Shown here one piece after another: positions 1 through 10,372 of a DNA stretch of 64,000 nucleotides; the first letter of the stretch is position 1; each line of letters starts with the position of its first letter. Source of the stretch: Aporrectodea caliginosa. Its lineage: Eukaryota; Annelida; Clitellata; Crassiclitellata; Lumbricidae. Made by a program: the position numbers and the translations under genes. Under the pieces are notes generated by a model. The model searched no databases and had not been told where the DNA came from. It saw nothing but the letters and a program-made list of their open reading frames with translations. The stretch spans positions 3,954,429 through 4,018,428 of the forward strand of contig JACEVL010000045.1 in the NCBI GenBank assembly GCA_020284085.1, read 5' to 3'.

Positions 1-708
1 TAGATCTATTGGTCGACGTGGCTCCTACTGCGATGTGGCTAGCCTCGTTTAGGGCGTGGTAATTTACCTTAGGCAAACCTAGAAGTCTTGCACTTCTTCT
101 TGGCTGGAAGGTCACCTCCCCGTTACCTTCATTAGGCTCATCCGCAGCGCCATCGACCTGATACCTTGCTTTTGACGAGTGGCCCGAGTGAGGCGCGATA
201 GAAGTGCTTTCTATGACTTGATATTCTACCAAGCCAGGGTTGGTGCTATGGTCCATTCTTTCTCTCTCTTTCCCCATTTCCATTTCATTAAGACGGTTAA
301 TAACAGAAGTCATCGTCTCTAACTGTCTCTGTTCTGTCTCATTTCGTCTCTTCTCCGTTTCATACTGTCTCTGTTCTGTCTCTAACTGCTTATGTGTCGT
401 TTCATGCAATTGTCTTATCAAATCCAGGATCAACTCATCCGTACGACCCTGTCTCTGGTCCATTCGTTCGAACTGATAGTCCATTTTGTCTAACACATCA
501 GTCATGAGCACATTATCGGACATTTGGGAGTCTCCTCTACATGAGTCCAAAACTATCCTCCTTCCTTCTTCTTCTTCCTCAACCATCCGTGGATTGACAG
601 AAGCTTCTGACATTTCAAAGTTTATTACTACAAGCTGTAACAATCAATCTCTAACACAATTTTAGTTAACACTCTACGATTAGTTATGCAATCATTCACA
701 CATCACCA
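1..708 (-). mobile_element. Start of a second, tandem internal copy of the same element
   Basis: This copies 6445-7152: putative primer-binding site, leader and the first ~205 codons of the gag-like ORF (ATG at 613), and is cut by the window edge. I see four differences from the other copy (near 51, 104, 107 and 345), all in the coding part. The adjoining 803-bp LTRs show none. That step in divergence argues that this part is internal sequence of another copy rather than LTR. Confidence 0.6.
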
Positions 709-1511
709 TGTAAACTGAATCCGCGAATAGAGTCTAATTCTTTTACTCTTATCTAATGTCTTACCCCTTTATTAGCGTTAGGGACGTATGGGTCTCCTAT
801 GACTAATACTCAGACGACGTGCCTCAGCTCTCTCAGCGTGACTGCTCCACAGAAAGTAACGTAGCTTGTGCGTCCTCGTCTGAATTCCTCTCGCTGGCGT
901 CAACACGTTTGCAGCGGCGTCAGTTCCAGTGCTTTATCGAAGACTTCCTCTCGTCTGCTCCAGTCCTCCTCGTCTGGTTCGTTTCCAGATGCAAAGTTCG
1001 GACAATCGATACTTATCGCAATCTACTCATAATTTGCACTTAAGAACACTTCAATTAACATTAACGAAACTCTTAATTACTTTCACGAGTTACGGGCCCA
1101 GCTACTTGTTACGACGACGACATCCTTCCTCGTCTCCATCCAGCGTTTCGTCTATCGGTCCTCGTCTCGTTTAGACGGCAATCCACGATCCGGCGGTCCT
1201 CCAACGGATCTTCGCCTGCAGTACCTTCTCTCCGACTGCTTCTTCCGACTGGGCCACGAATTTGCGCATCCTGCCCTTGTATAGACCAAAACCCTCGATG
1301 CGACATAGCTCTCTTCCCATTGGCTATCTACTGCATCATGCTTTGCACACGGCCCGGAGGTATTTCTACCCCACCCACATCTGTGGTGCTTAAACTGAAT
1401 AACTTCCTTAAGGCCTGGATAACCTGCTTAAGCCTGGATAATTATGTAGCTGCTGACTCTACTCAGCCTTCCTTTCGCTATACGGGTTGTGGGCCGTTAT
1501 ACGGTCTCACA
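709..1511 (-). repeat. 3' (or shared) LTR of the retrotransposon
   Basis: Second copy of the 803-bp LTR, identical to 7153-7955. It follows a polypurine-like tract at 1512-1524. The similarity to the other copy does not stop at 709 but continues to the left window edge, which is why a tandem arrangement sharing this LTR is the preferred reading. Confidence 0.65.
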
Positions 1512-1524
1512 CTCGCCGCCCCTT
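1512..1524 (-). other. Polypurine tract candidate
   Basis: On the minus strand the 13 bases directly before the LTR at 1511 read AAGGGGCGGCGAG, 11 of 13 purines. A purine tract that primes plus-strand DNA synthesis is expected at this place in an LTR element. Confidence 0.6.
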
Positions 1525-2434
1525 ACAACGCTTTCAACTATCGGGTTGAAAGGAATAACAGTCTTATATCCTATATAATACTGTTATGCATCATGTAAGA
1601 ACCTAACACATAATTTTCCAGCTTAACAAACTTTTGCTCCAATTGCTATTATCAAGCAGTCCATATGCATTCACAAACATCAGGTTTACGCGTCTCAACA
1701 TCATCCAATAGTTTTCCACAAAGTAAGCAATCATAAGCATCGTTTAGTGAACAGTCTCTGCACATAAATTCATATACGCTTCTTCCATTAGATCTTCATC
1801 CTTAATCTAATCAATTGCGTATGCCTTATCTATGCTTCAGTTACACAGATCATCTCATCAACATCAAGCAACAGTTTAACATCTACGCAGTTCTATCCAA
1901 ACTAGTAATCATTGCAGTTCACATATTACATCCAATCATATTCATCAGTAATCAAATCATTTCGTATCTTTTATCCATGTTTCCTTTCACACAGATCATC
2001 CATAATCACCCTTAACATCTTACGCAGTCTATTCTAACTGGTATTCAAATCAGTGACACATTAAATCATCATAATCAACTATCATTCCAGCAGCATCATA
2101 AGTTTTCGTAGCAGTTACAGTTCAGTTCATCTGCTTAATCATCATAATCATATACGAACAAATCTATCAATCTCGTGCAATTTCTCAGCTTAGGATGTGT
2201 AGGCACATCTCTTTAACAACATTTTATACGACAGAAATCTAATTCTTTAACGAGCCTACAGATCAGATTCATATGATCTCGACGGATCATCGCACGACGC
2301 TTCAGAACATTTCCGAATCTTAATTAAACGGCAGAGTTCCTTAATTAAACACTTTCGCTTCGCTCGTTTCAGATCTAAGGCCTACAGAGAATTTATTCGT
2401 TGTCTCGGTAACGAATCGGTCGTTGCGCGTTTCG
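1525..2434 (-). other. 3' non-coding internal part of the LTR element
   Basis: About 900 bp between the stop of the gag-protease frame and the polypurine tract. No frame longer than about 70 codons and no polymerase or integrase motif is visible on either strand. It is AT-rich with short repeated CATCA-type words. Pol, if the element ever had it, would be expected here. Confidence 0.5.
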
Positions 2435-5400
2435 TTACGGTCGGAAAAGAACAGACCAACTCCACGGTTGATTCCTCAGGAAGTAGAGCGTGAAAGTGAC
2501 CGCTTCTATATTCCACCCGTCTAACCCAGTGTAAGCGTAGAGACCGGAGTGACCTTGTAGGAATTCCTGCTCTGGCATCGGCAATGGTTGCATCAGATAG
2601 TCTCCGAGGAGATACACAGCGAGGGACCATAGTCCTGCACTCCAGTGTGGATACATCTCCCACGGTTCCGCAGCGGTGACGGCCACTTGCCAACCGTTAC
2701 CCGCGGTCGGCATCCAGGTTCCGGCGCGGATGCTCCACATCTCGAAGACCTCACGTGCTTCCCTTGCTCTATTGACGGCCTGAATTGTCACCAACATTGC
2801 AGGTAGCGGGTCCCGGACGTCATTTAGTGGTGGCATCAACGTACGCAATTCTGCAATGACTTCTGTGGTGAGACCAACGTGCCCTCGATTAAAGAAGTAA
2901 TTTAGGATTCGCCATAGGTGACCCGCAGAGTGGATCCTCCAACTAGGATCGCTCAAACTCATCCGTCGCGATTGAACCAACGTCGTCGTTGCTGGGAGGT
3001 TAGGCTGTTGGCGCGAATTACTCGTCGTTGCCAACGGATCAGGTGGCGAAATGGGTGATAAATTCCCACCAGTACCGTGTAAAGCGACACCTCCATTCGG
3101 CTGCTGCGGCGGTAGAGTGCCCCCGGAGGTAGACAGCGGAACATTTTGTCCCAGATCTACTCCTGGTCCGGTCGCGAACAAACAATCCGTTATATTTTGT
3201 TCCGGAGCGTTCATTGACGACTGGTCCATTGGCATTCCACCACACGGATACTGCCAAGAAGCCATGATAATAAGCAACCTGTAGTAGTTGTCGAACGAAA
3301 ACACTTCCTTTGCTATTACACTCTGCGGTCGTTTCCTCTCTAGTCTCTCACGTTCAAACAGTGACTGACTTCCTTTGCCGCCTTCACACATATTAGAAGG
3401 CCCCGATGCCTGGTCCGGTATGGCACTGACAAATCGGTTTTTGGGTCCTGGCCCAAATTTGGCTCGCTTGTCATCCTCTAATCTTCCTCGTCTCCTCTTT
3501 CGCTCCTCGAGGTGGCATGAAGTCGGTCGCGACGGCTTCATCTGTGACCTCTGACCCTTAAGCAACGGTCGGACAACTTTTGAGGTCTGCATTCGACTGC
3601 CTGCCTCCCCTCTTCTCTTCAGCTGTGGCAGATCTGGTGAACCCTTCGTCTTCCGTTTCAAACGATTCGCAGATATTTTTCCCACAGAACAGACATTCAC
3701 CTGTTTCTGTAAATTCCTACTTAATTGTACCAATCTCTCATGTTGTCCATCTTTCATCACATGTGTTCCAGCCTGAACAGTTTCATCCCCGTTTTTCCAT
3801 AACGGCTTCAACGCTGTCTCAACATCTTGTGCTGACACCTGGCGAATTACAGCACAATTCAACGAAGCTTCATCTGTGTTAACTGCTTCACAGACTTCTA
3901 CAGCTTCTACTTCACACTTCAACCCTTTTGTTAACTTAATCTCTTTCTCTGTGTTATTCATCACACGGAGAGTCAAATCCATCTCTCTTTTTGCTAGCAC
4001 TGTTCCTGCTATTAACAAACCATTTGGCAAAACAGTAGGTTTTGTTGCCCAATCCAACGGTGTTGTCTGTAAATTTGGCAGAACAGCGTACGCAGCAATG
4101 TCTACTTCACTGTAAGCTGGCACTACAACATCTTGTGCTGCTGCTATGCGGCGTACTTGTGAAGCTTCTGAGCGGAAATGCAATTTCGCTCGTTGTCCAT
4201 CCAACTCAATCCAATCTTTCTGACAATGCCAAACTACATTATTTTCTTTCATGAAACTTAACCCTAACAATACGTGAGAAACTTGTGGACTTACAAGCGC
4301 TGGCACCCAGTAAATCTTCCCATTTACTTTCAACTTCATTTTTGTTTCGCCAATCACCTGGATTTTACTGTTATTTGCTGCTACAAGTTTTTGATTTGAT
4401 GGCCTCAAATCTCGGCCCTTAATCAATTTCGATGGAGCTAGCGCCATCTGGCTGCCAGTATCTAAGAGACAAAGTGTCTCCTTCCCATACAAAGACATCT
4501 TTAGGTAAGCACTATCGCTTCCCTTCACGTATCTTACATTGTTCGTTTGCGCAGCATAATCATACTGATTTCCATTTCCAAAATCAGTTCCTTGCTGTTC
4601 CATTCTGTATGGACATTGTCTCCAGAAATGAAATAACTCATTACAGTAGTGACAACGTCTTTCTTGGTGTGGATTCATCTGCCAGTGACGATCCATCCTC
4701 CTTCTATTTTGGTTCTGCTGCGGTCGACGATAGAAAGAGTTTTGATTACCATGAGGCTGTCGTCGATTGACGTCATTCGTTCCACGTCCATTGAAACGAA
4801 ACCCTCTATTGTCAAAACTATTTCTGTTACCTACGTTCACTGCTTTTACTACATGTGCATATCTGTTTGAATGTCTGACATTTCTATATTCAGCACGTTT
4901 GAAACCTTCGTATCTGATTGCTGCAGCATACGCTTCATCAAGCGTTCGTGGATTTGATTCCCACGTTTTAAGACTAACCTCTCTGTCTCCAACAGCATCT
5001 AAAAACGATTTCACAGCAATTGCGTCTCGGTGAGGAGTATTTCTTCCAGGATATGCGAGCGTCACTAGTCTCTGCACTTCTGAAGTTAAAGCTCCTAACG
5101 ATTCATCACGCCTTTGACGTTTCGTACTTAATTCAACTTGATAAAGTGCCTGGTAACTCTTATTGCTATAACGATCCTGCAATTTGCGAATTACCTCTTC
5201 GGTCGTCTCAAGTTCATCCAACTCACCTTCTAAAATTAACTGAGCTGCATCCTCAGTCAAAGAACATATCAACTGGTTTTTACTTTCAAGATTTCCCCAT
5301 TGATTTTGAACTCTGATTATCTCAAATCTTTTTAGAAATTGATCTAACGAAGATCGACCTGAGAAAGAACCAAGCAAAATGCTACTGCGTGGCCTCTCTA

Positions 5401-7057
5401 CAAATTGACTAACATCATTTTGACGTGACCTCAGCTCATGCGCATTCGTTTGCGACGAAACAGACCTGTTAGGTATTTCATTTGACAACCCAACGCTTCT
5501 ATTATCTTTTGCCTGATTTATCTCAGTAGACCAAATCGGAATCCTACTTTCATGACCATACGTTTGCGCTCCAACGTGACTAAAAATTGGCCTCCTAGCG
5601 AATGACATGTCAGAACGATCGTAGCCTCGTTCTGCATACATTGAATTTGGTTGACTTGTGCTTATCGGTATAACAGCAGATGGTGGTGCATATGAACGAT
5701 TGTCCAGGAATTCGTTGTAATGGACAATTGTTTGTCTTTCATTGCCATGGTTGATATGACTGGATCTTTTGGAGGTGACAGGATTATTTGTCGACAGAGT
5801 GGCGTTTGAGAAATGAACTCCATTGAATTTTTGAGCAGCACTTCTCGCCGTTTGACTCATTTCCTCGTTTTCAGAATTACGCATATCAAGTTGGACCCAA
5901 GCCGGCGGGTTATGTGTGTTTCCCCTGGTCATGTCTGCGTGTTTGAGGTGCCATCTATCGTGTGTTTGAAAGGAATCTTTTTGAAACCTTTGAGAATCCC
6001 TGTCCCTTTCTAGTGACAATATTTGCGAATTCCTTTCATTTGCTCGATTCACACTTTCAAATTCATCTTCAGCAAACCTAATTACGTTATCAAATGTATT
6101 TGCATCATTCACTTCATTCACGTTTACATTTGCACGTCTATTTATATCGGTTTCACTGCTTCTTTGAGTATCACCGACAGTTCCATTCATTTCAACAACC
6201 ATCATTTCTACATTAACAGTTCTATCAACAGCATCAACATTACGCCTATTCGATACTATTCCTTCTGTCGAATCGTCCCATTCTCGTGCGTCAGTGTAGC
6301 GGGTTGCGTCTTCTCGTCGCGTCTCCGCAGCCTTGCTGCCCTCTCGAGATGCTAAACTCGAGCGCGTCGGTTGACTAGACCAGGCGCCTTTCTCTGGACC
6401 GGGGTTTGTCAATCCCCATTCGACAGAAGGCTCGACATTACTATTAGATCTATTGGTCGACGTGGCTCCTACTGCGATGTGGCTAGCCTCATTTAGGGCG
6501 TGGTAATTTACCTTAGGCAAACCTAGAAGTCTTGCACTTCTTCTTGGCAGGCAGGTCACCTCCCCGTTACCTTCATTAGGCTCATCCGCAGCGCCATCGA
6601 CCTGATACCTTGCTTTTGACGAGTGGCCCGAGTGAGGCGCGATAGAAGTGCTTTCTATGACTTGATATTCTACCAAGCCAGGGTTGGTGCTATGGTCCAT
6701 TCTTTCTCTCTCTTTCCCCATTTCCATTTCATTAAGACGGTTAATAACAGAAGTCATCGTCTCTAACTGTCTCTGTTCTGTCTCATTCCGTCTCTTCTCC
6801 GTTTCATACTGTCTCTGTTCTGTCTCTAACTGCTTATGTGTCGTTTCATGCAATTGTCTTATCAAATCCAGGATCAACTCATCCGTACGACCCTGTCTCT
6901 GGTCCATTCGTTCGAACTGATAGTCCATTTTGTCTAACACATCAGTCATGAGCACATTATCGGACATTTGGGAGTCTCCTCTACATGAGTCCAAAACTAT
7001 CCTCCTTCCTTCTTCTTCTTCCTCAACCATCCGTGGATTGACAGAAGCTTCTGACAT
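2435..7057 (-). CDS. Gag-protease polyprotein of the LTR element with unknown C-terminal domain (1540 aa)
   Basis: The ATG at 7057 is chosen; the open frame extends a further ten codons upstream only through a TTG. Residues ~10-160 are charged, with heptad-like ETEQRQ repeats that look like a coiled coil. About 555-725 resembles a retrotransposon Gag capsid helical region. A CCHC zinc knuckle (C-x2-C-x4-H-x4-C) sits near 800, after a stretch rich in R, N and Q. A retroviral-type aspartic protease follows at ~850-960: active-site LLDTGS near 866 and the second-lobe motif VLLGLSF. After a basic linker, a methionine at ~1265 opens a proline- and glycine-rich segment and then a tryptophan-rich globular-looking domain (~1370-1540) that I do not recognise. 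No reverse transcriptase YxDD or integrase HHCC/DDE motifs follow. The frame has no stop over 4.6 kb, so it is probably a recent, functional Gag-Pro. The C-terminus could be Env-like or an accessory domain, but I see no clear membrane anchor. Confidence 0.8.
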   Translation of the reverse strand: MSEASVNPRMVEEEEEGRRIVLDSCRGDSQMSDNVLMTDVLDKMDYQFERMDQRQGRTDELILDLIRQLHETTHKQLETEQRQYETEKRRNETEQRQLETMTSVINRLNEMEMGKERERMDHSTNPGLVEYQVIESTSIAPHSGHSSKARYQVDGAADEPNEGNGEVTCLPRRSARLLGLPKVNYHALNEASHIAVGATSTNRSNSNVEPSVEWGLTNPGPEKGAWSSQPTRSSLASREGSKAAETRREDATRYTDAREWDDSTEGIVSNRRNVDAVDRTVNVEMMVVEMNGTVGDTQRSSETDINRRANVNVNEVNDANTFDNVIRFAEDEFESVNRANERNSQILSLERDRDSQRFQKDSFQTHDRWHLKHADMTRGNTHNPPAWVQLDMRNSENEEMSQTARSAAQKFNGVHFSNATLSTNNPVTSKRSSHINHGNERQTIVHYNEFLDNRSYAPPSAVIPISTSQPNSMYAERGYDRSDMSFARRPIFSHVGAQTYGHESRIPIWSTEINQAKDNRSVGLSNEIPNRSVSSQTNAHELRSRQNDVSQFVERPRSSILLGSFSGRSSLDQFLKRFEIIRVQNQWGNLESKNQLICSLTEDAAQLILEGELDELETTEEVIRKLQDRYSNKSYQALYQVELSTKRQRRDESLGALTSEVQRLVTLAYPGRNTPHRDAIAVKSFLDAVGDREVSLKTWESNPRTLDEAYAAAIRYEGFKRAEYRNVRHSNRYAHVVKAVNVGNRNSFDNRGFRFNGRGTNDVNRRQPHGNQNSFYRRPQQNQNRRRMDRHWQMNPHQERRCHYCNELFHFWRQCPYRMEQQGTDFGNGNQYDYAAQTNNVRYVKGSDSAYLKMSLYGKETLCLLDTGSQMALAPSKLIKGRDLRPSNQKLVAANNSKIQVIGETKMKLKVNGKIYWVPALVSPQVSHVLLGLSFMKENNVVWHCQKDWIELDGQRAKLHFRSEASQVRRIAAAQDVVVPAYSEVDIAAYAVLPNLQTTPLDWATKPTVLPNGLLIAGTVLAKREMDLTLRVMNNTEKEIKLTKGLKCEVEAVEVCEAVNTDEASLNCAVIRQVSAQDVETALKPLWKNGDETVQAGTHVMKDGQHERLVQLSRNLQKQVNVCSVGKISANRLKRKTKGSPDLPQLKRRGEAGSRMQTSKVVRPLLKGQRSQMKPSRPTSCHLEERKRRRGRLEDDKRAKFGPGPKNRFVSAIPDQASGPSNMCEGGKGSQSLFERERLERKRPQSVIAKEVFSFDNYYRLLIIMASWQYPCGGMPMDQSSMNAPEQNITDCLFATGPGVDLGQNVPLSTSGGTLPPQQPNGGVALHGTGGNLSPISPPDPLATTSNSRQQPNLPATTTLVQSRRMSLSDPSWRIHSAGHLWRILNYFFNRGHVGLTTEVIAELRTLMPPLNDVRDPLPAMLVTIQAVNRAREAREVFEMWSIRAGTWMPTAGNGWQVAVTAAEPWEMYPHWSAGLWSLAVYLLGDYLMQPLPMPEQEFLQGHSGLYAYTGLDGWNIEAVTFTLYFLRNQPWSWSVLFRP

Positions 7058-7133
7058 TTCAAAGTTTATTACTACAAGCTGTAACAATCAATCTCTAACA
7101 CAATTTTAGTTAACACTCTACGATTAGTTATGC

Positions 7134-7152
7134 AATCATTCACACATCACCA
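7134..7152 (-). other. Primer-binding site candidate
   Basis: Directly after the inferred LTR end the minus strand reads TGGTGATGTGTGAATG. The initial TGG pairs with the CCA end of tRNAs, as usual for LTR elements. I could not assign the tRNA species, so this is positional support only. Confidence 0.35.
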
Positions 7153-7955
7153 TGTAAACTGAATCCGCGAATAGAGTCTAATTCTTTTACTCTTATCTAA
7201 TGTCTTACCCCTTTATTAGCGTTAGGGACGTATGGGTCTCCTATGACTAATACTCAGACGACGTGCCTCAGCTCTCTCAGCGTGACTGCTCCACAGAAAG
7301 TAACGTAGCTTGTGCGTCCTCGTCTGAATTCCTCTCGCTGGCGTCAACACGTTTGCAGCGGCGTCAGTTCCAGTGCTTTATCGAAGACTTCCTCTCGTCT
7401 GCTCCAGTCCTCCTCGTCTGGTTCGTTTCCAGATGCAAAGTTCGGACAATCGATACTTATCGCAATCTACTCATAATTTGCACTTAAGAACACTTCAATT
7501 AACATTAACGAAACTCTTAATTACTTTCACGAGTTACGGGCCCAGCTACTTGTTACGACGACGACATCCTTCCTCGTCTCCATCCAGCGTTTCGTCTATC
7601 GGTCCTCGTCTCGTTTAGACGGCAATCCACGATCCGGCGGTCCTCCAACGGATCTTCGCCTGCAGTACCTTCTCTCCGACTGCTTCTTCCGACTGGGCCA
7701 CGAATTTGCGCATCCTGCCCTTGTATAGACCAAAACCCTCGATGCGACATAGCTCTCTTCCCATTGGCTATCTACTGCATCATGCTTTGCACACGGCCCG
7801 GAGGTATTTCTACCCCACCCACATCTGTGGTGCTTAAACTGAATAACTTCCTTAAGGCCTGGATAACCTGCTTAAGCCTGGATAATTATGTAGCTGCTGA
7901 CTCTACTCAGCCTTCCTTTCGCTATACGGGTTGTGGGCCGTTATACGGTCTCACA
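7153..7955 (-). repeat. 5' LTR of the retrotransposon
   Basis: On the minus strand it begins TGTGAGACC at 7955 and ends CA at 7153. It is identical by eye over all 803 bases to 709-1511, so the insertion or the duplication that made them is recent. The right edge at 7955 is where identity between the two copies stops. The inner edge at 7153 is inferred from the CA|TGG junction and from the position of the ORF start 95 bases downstream. Confidence 0.65.
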
Positions 7956-9096
7956 TACTTCCGCCGAATCCAACACTCTTCAAAACATCATATGCACCAG
8001 GAATAACAGTACATAACTTGTATTAGGCCAAACTGTTAACCATAACAGGTAAGTGACCTTGAACTACAAAGTCATGCGATGGTCATACCAGGTTGTTTAT
8101 AACTCTATTTTATTTCCTTGAGCCCAGTGGGCCTATCTTGGACTGACACCTTCTTTTTAGCCTTCACCGATAACGAAATATTATGACAATGGATGTCAAA
8201 TGACCTTGAAAATGAAGGTCATCAGATTGTCCTACAATGTTAGAAATAGCATATTTGACTTCTCCCCGGAAAACCCTGTCATAGACACAAAAATCACTTC
8301 TCGATTGCTTTTAGTTCCTGAGATACTCTGGGATAAAATTTCTCAATGGTAAATTAATGTGTATGATTCAGCTATACAATGCTTAACTTAGAGTCGCTTG
8401 AGCCACGCCTAAATGTTAATCTAATTAGCTGTAACTTCGTACAATATAATAACTAGACCTATAGAAACTTTCTAGAGGTTGGCCATCAAGATATATAAAC
8501 TTTTCAAAAGTGTCTGCCTATTTGGGACACCCTAATAAGTAGCCTACTTGAAAGCTGTACTCGAGTTGTATTCGAGAACAAGTAGCCTACACATACCAAG
8601 CAAAACATCTTTGTTAGTATCGTTTGGAAGCTCCTTCGTGCAATCTTCTCGATGTATACGTAGATCTATTAAATTTGCTTCAATACACAAGATCAAACAA
8701 AATTTAATAGGAAGATAATTTATTGAAGAAGAAAACGAATCGTGCAGTTTACGTTACAGGAGTAAGTTCCAGTATCATCTTTAAACTCAAACGATGGCAA
8801 ACGAAAGCCCAAGTTGTGAGAGCAATCGGGAATATAACGCACAGAGGAGGAGGAGGAGGAGAAGGAGAAAAGCGCTCAAACGTCGCATTCCTAGCGGCGA
8901 ATTTCGCACTATTCCGAACGACGGACGGAGCCAGACCAACGATACGGAAAGTGCTCGTTCTACTCACAGACTACATAAGAGAAACCACAAAACTGATGAC
9001 ACAAGTCAACACAGCGAAAACTAATGGGACGGCGATTATAGGCATTGGATTTACTAACATCGTACGTAGACCATTCATTCTTAATGCAGTAGGTTA
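7956..9096. other. Intergenic; no gene recognised
   Basis: I see no coding gene. Small open frames around 8723-9097 are arginine-rich readings of a purine stretch (GAGGAGGAG) without family resemblance. The word aggaataacagt at 7999-8010 also occurs inside the LTR element at 1551-1562, at almost the same distance from the LTR edge. Confidence 0.4.
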
Positions 9097-9551
9097 GGGG
9101 CCGTCCATAAATGACGTCACGCACCTAGGGGGAGGGGTCGGAAATTTGTGACGATGTGTGACATGGGGGTGGGGGTCTGAGGTAGTGTGACGTCACACCA
9201 GGTCTATGTTATTAAATTTAACAATTAACAACAATTTAATTTTAATAATAACAGCACTAATTTTGAGGATTAAATTTTCATTATTTTATAAATTATTTTA
9301 ATGTATACGGGTACCATTATTAATAATTTTCTAATTATTTCAATATTTGGTCACCATTAGATTTTAAAATATTCATGCTTTCGCTATTTGTTCCATGAAG
9401 GAGCATTTTGCTTCGCCATGGAAATTGGTTTTAGGGGGGGTCAGAGCTTTGTGACGTCATTTTCAGAGGGGGGTCTGACTTTTTGTGACGAAGTGTGACG
9501 AGGGGGTTAAAAATCGGCCAAAATAGCGTGACGTCATTTATGGACGGCCCC
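9097..9551. mobile_element. MITE with GGGGCCGTCCATAAAT termini, TTA target duplication
   Basis: A 455-bp element whose ends are inverted copies of GGGGCCGTCCATAAATGACG, with GTGACGTCA palindromes just inside and an AT-rich core. It is flanked by TTA on both sides (9094-9096 and 9552-9554). Two further copies lie at 16822-17713 and 48896-49325. A 3-bp TTA duplication fits PIF/Harbinger, but the superfamily is not proven. It has no coding capacity. Confidence 0.8.
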
Positions 9552-9554
9552 TTA

Positions 9555-10081
9555 CCGTGATGCGTAGGCTAAATAGTTCGATTACATAATTATAGAGTGT
9601 CTTCATATTAGCATACGCACAGAAACCGCAATTTAATGACGAATCAAAATAGAAGCTTAGGGCGATTCGTTTGTCATGTGCCTCGAATTGAAGGGCACTC
9701 GTCACTCGCACAGTCAACTGATCAGGTGACGGCTCATGAACCAAATACGTTTACGCAGTGGCTGACGTTATTATTATTTCCGACGACGACATTAAATCTT
9801 AGATTTATGCATACAGAAGTTGAACTATCGTGATCAAACTATGACGCCATATTATCTTAAAAGAAAAATCAGAGTGAATAACTAATTCTTTGAGTGACAA
9901 TTACCTAAGAAACCGGGCGAAACTTGAATGACTACTACTAGGCTACTACTACTAATACGTTCCAAAGTGTTTTTACTAAATCGATTTTCAGCTTCGTATA
10001 AATACACGTAGGCCTACATATTATGCATACATGCATGCATCCAAATATGCAAACATACTTACACACATACTTGCGTACATA
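9555..10081. other. Intergenic; nothing recognised
   Basis: AT-rich unique-looking sequence between the MITE and the trinucleotide microsatellite. I see no gene and no repeat boundary. Confidence 0.4.

Positions 10082-10372
<291 letters not shown>

Larger units (their letters stand above)
709..7955 (-). mobile_element. LTR retrotransposon, gag-protease only, with two identical LTRs
   Basis: The segments 1-1511 and 6445-7955 are direct copies at a constant offset of 6444 with no indel. Read on the minus strand, both copies start TGTGAGACC at 7955 and 1511. Just before 1511 is a purine-rich tract. Within both copies lies a CA|TGG junction (7153/7152 and 709/708) fitting an LTR end followed by a primer-binding site. 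I therefore read an LTR of 803 bp, an internal region of 5641 bp (7152-1512) and a second LTR of 803 bp. The internal region carries one long reading frame with Gag and aspartic protease signatures and no reverse transcriptase, RNase H or integrase that I can see. The element is probably non-autonomous and recent. The alternative is LTRs of at least 1511 bp that include the first part of the ORF. Confidence 0.75.

Noticed and set aside
3580..6355. Several plus-strand frames opposite the gag-protease frame
   Set aside because: Antisense shadows of the 4.6-kb minus-strand coding frame.
7058..7087. Start of the gag-protease frame at 7087
   Set aside because: That start is a TTG; the first ATG in frame is at 7057.
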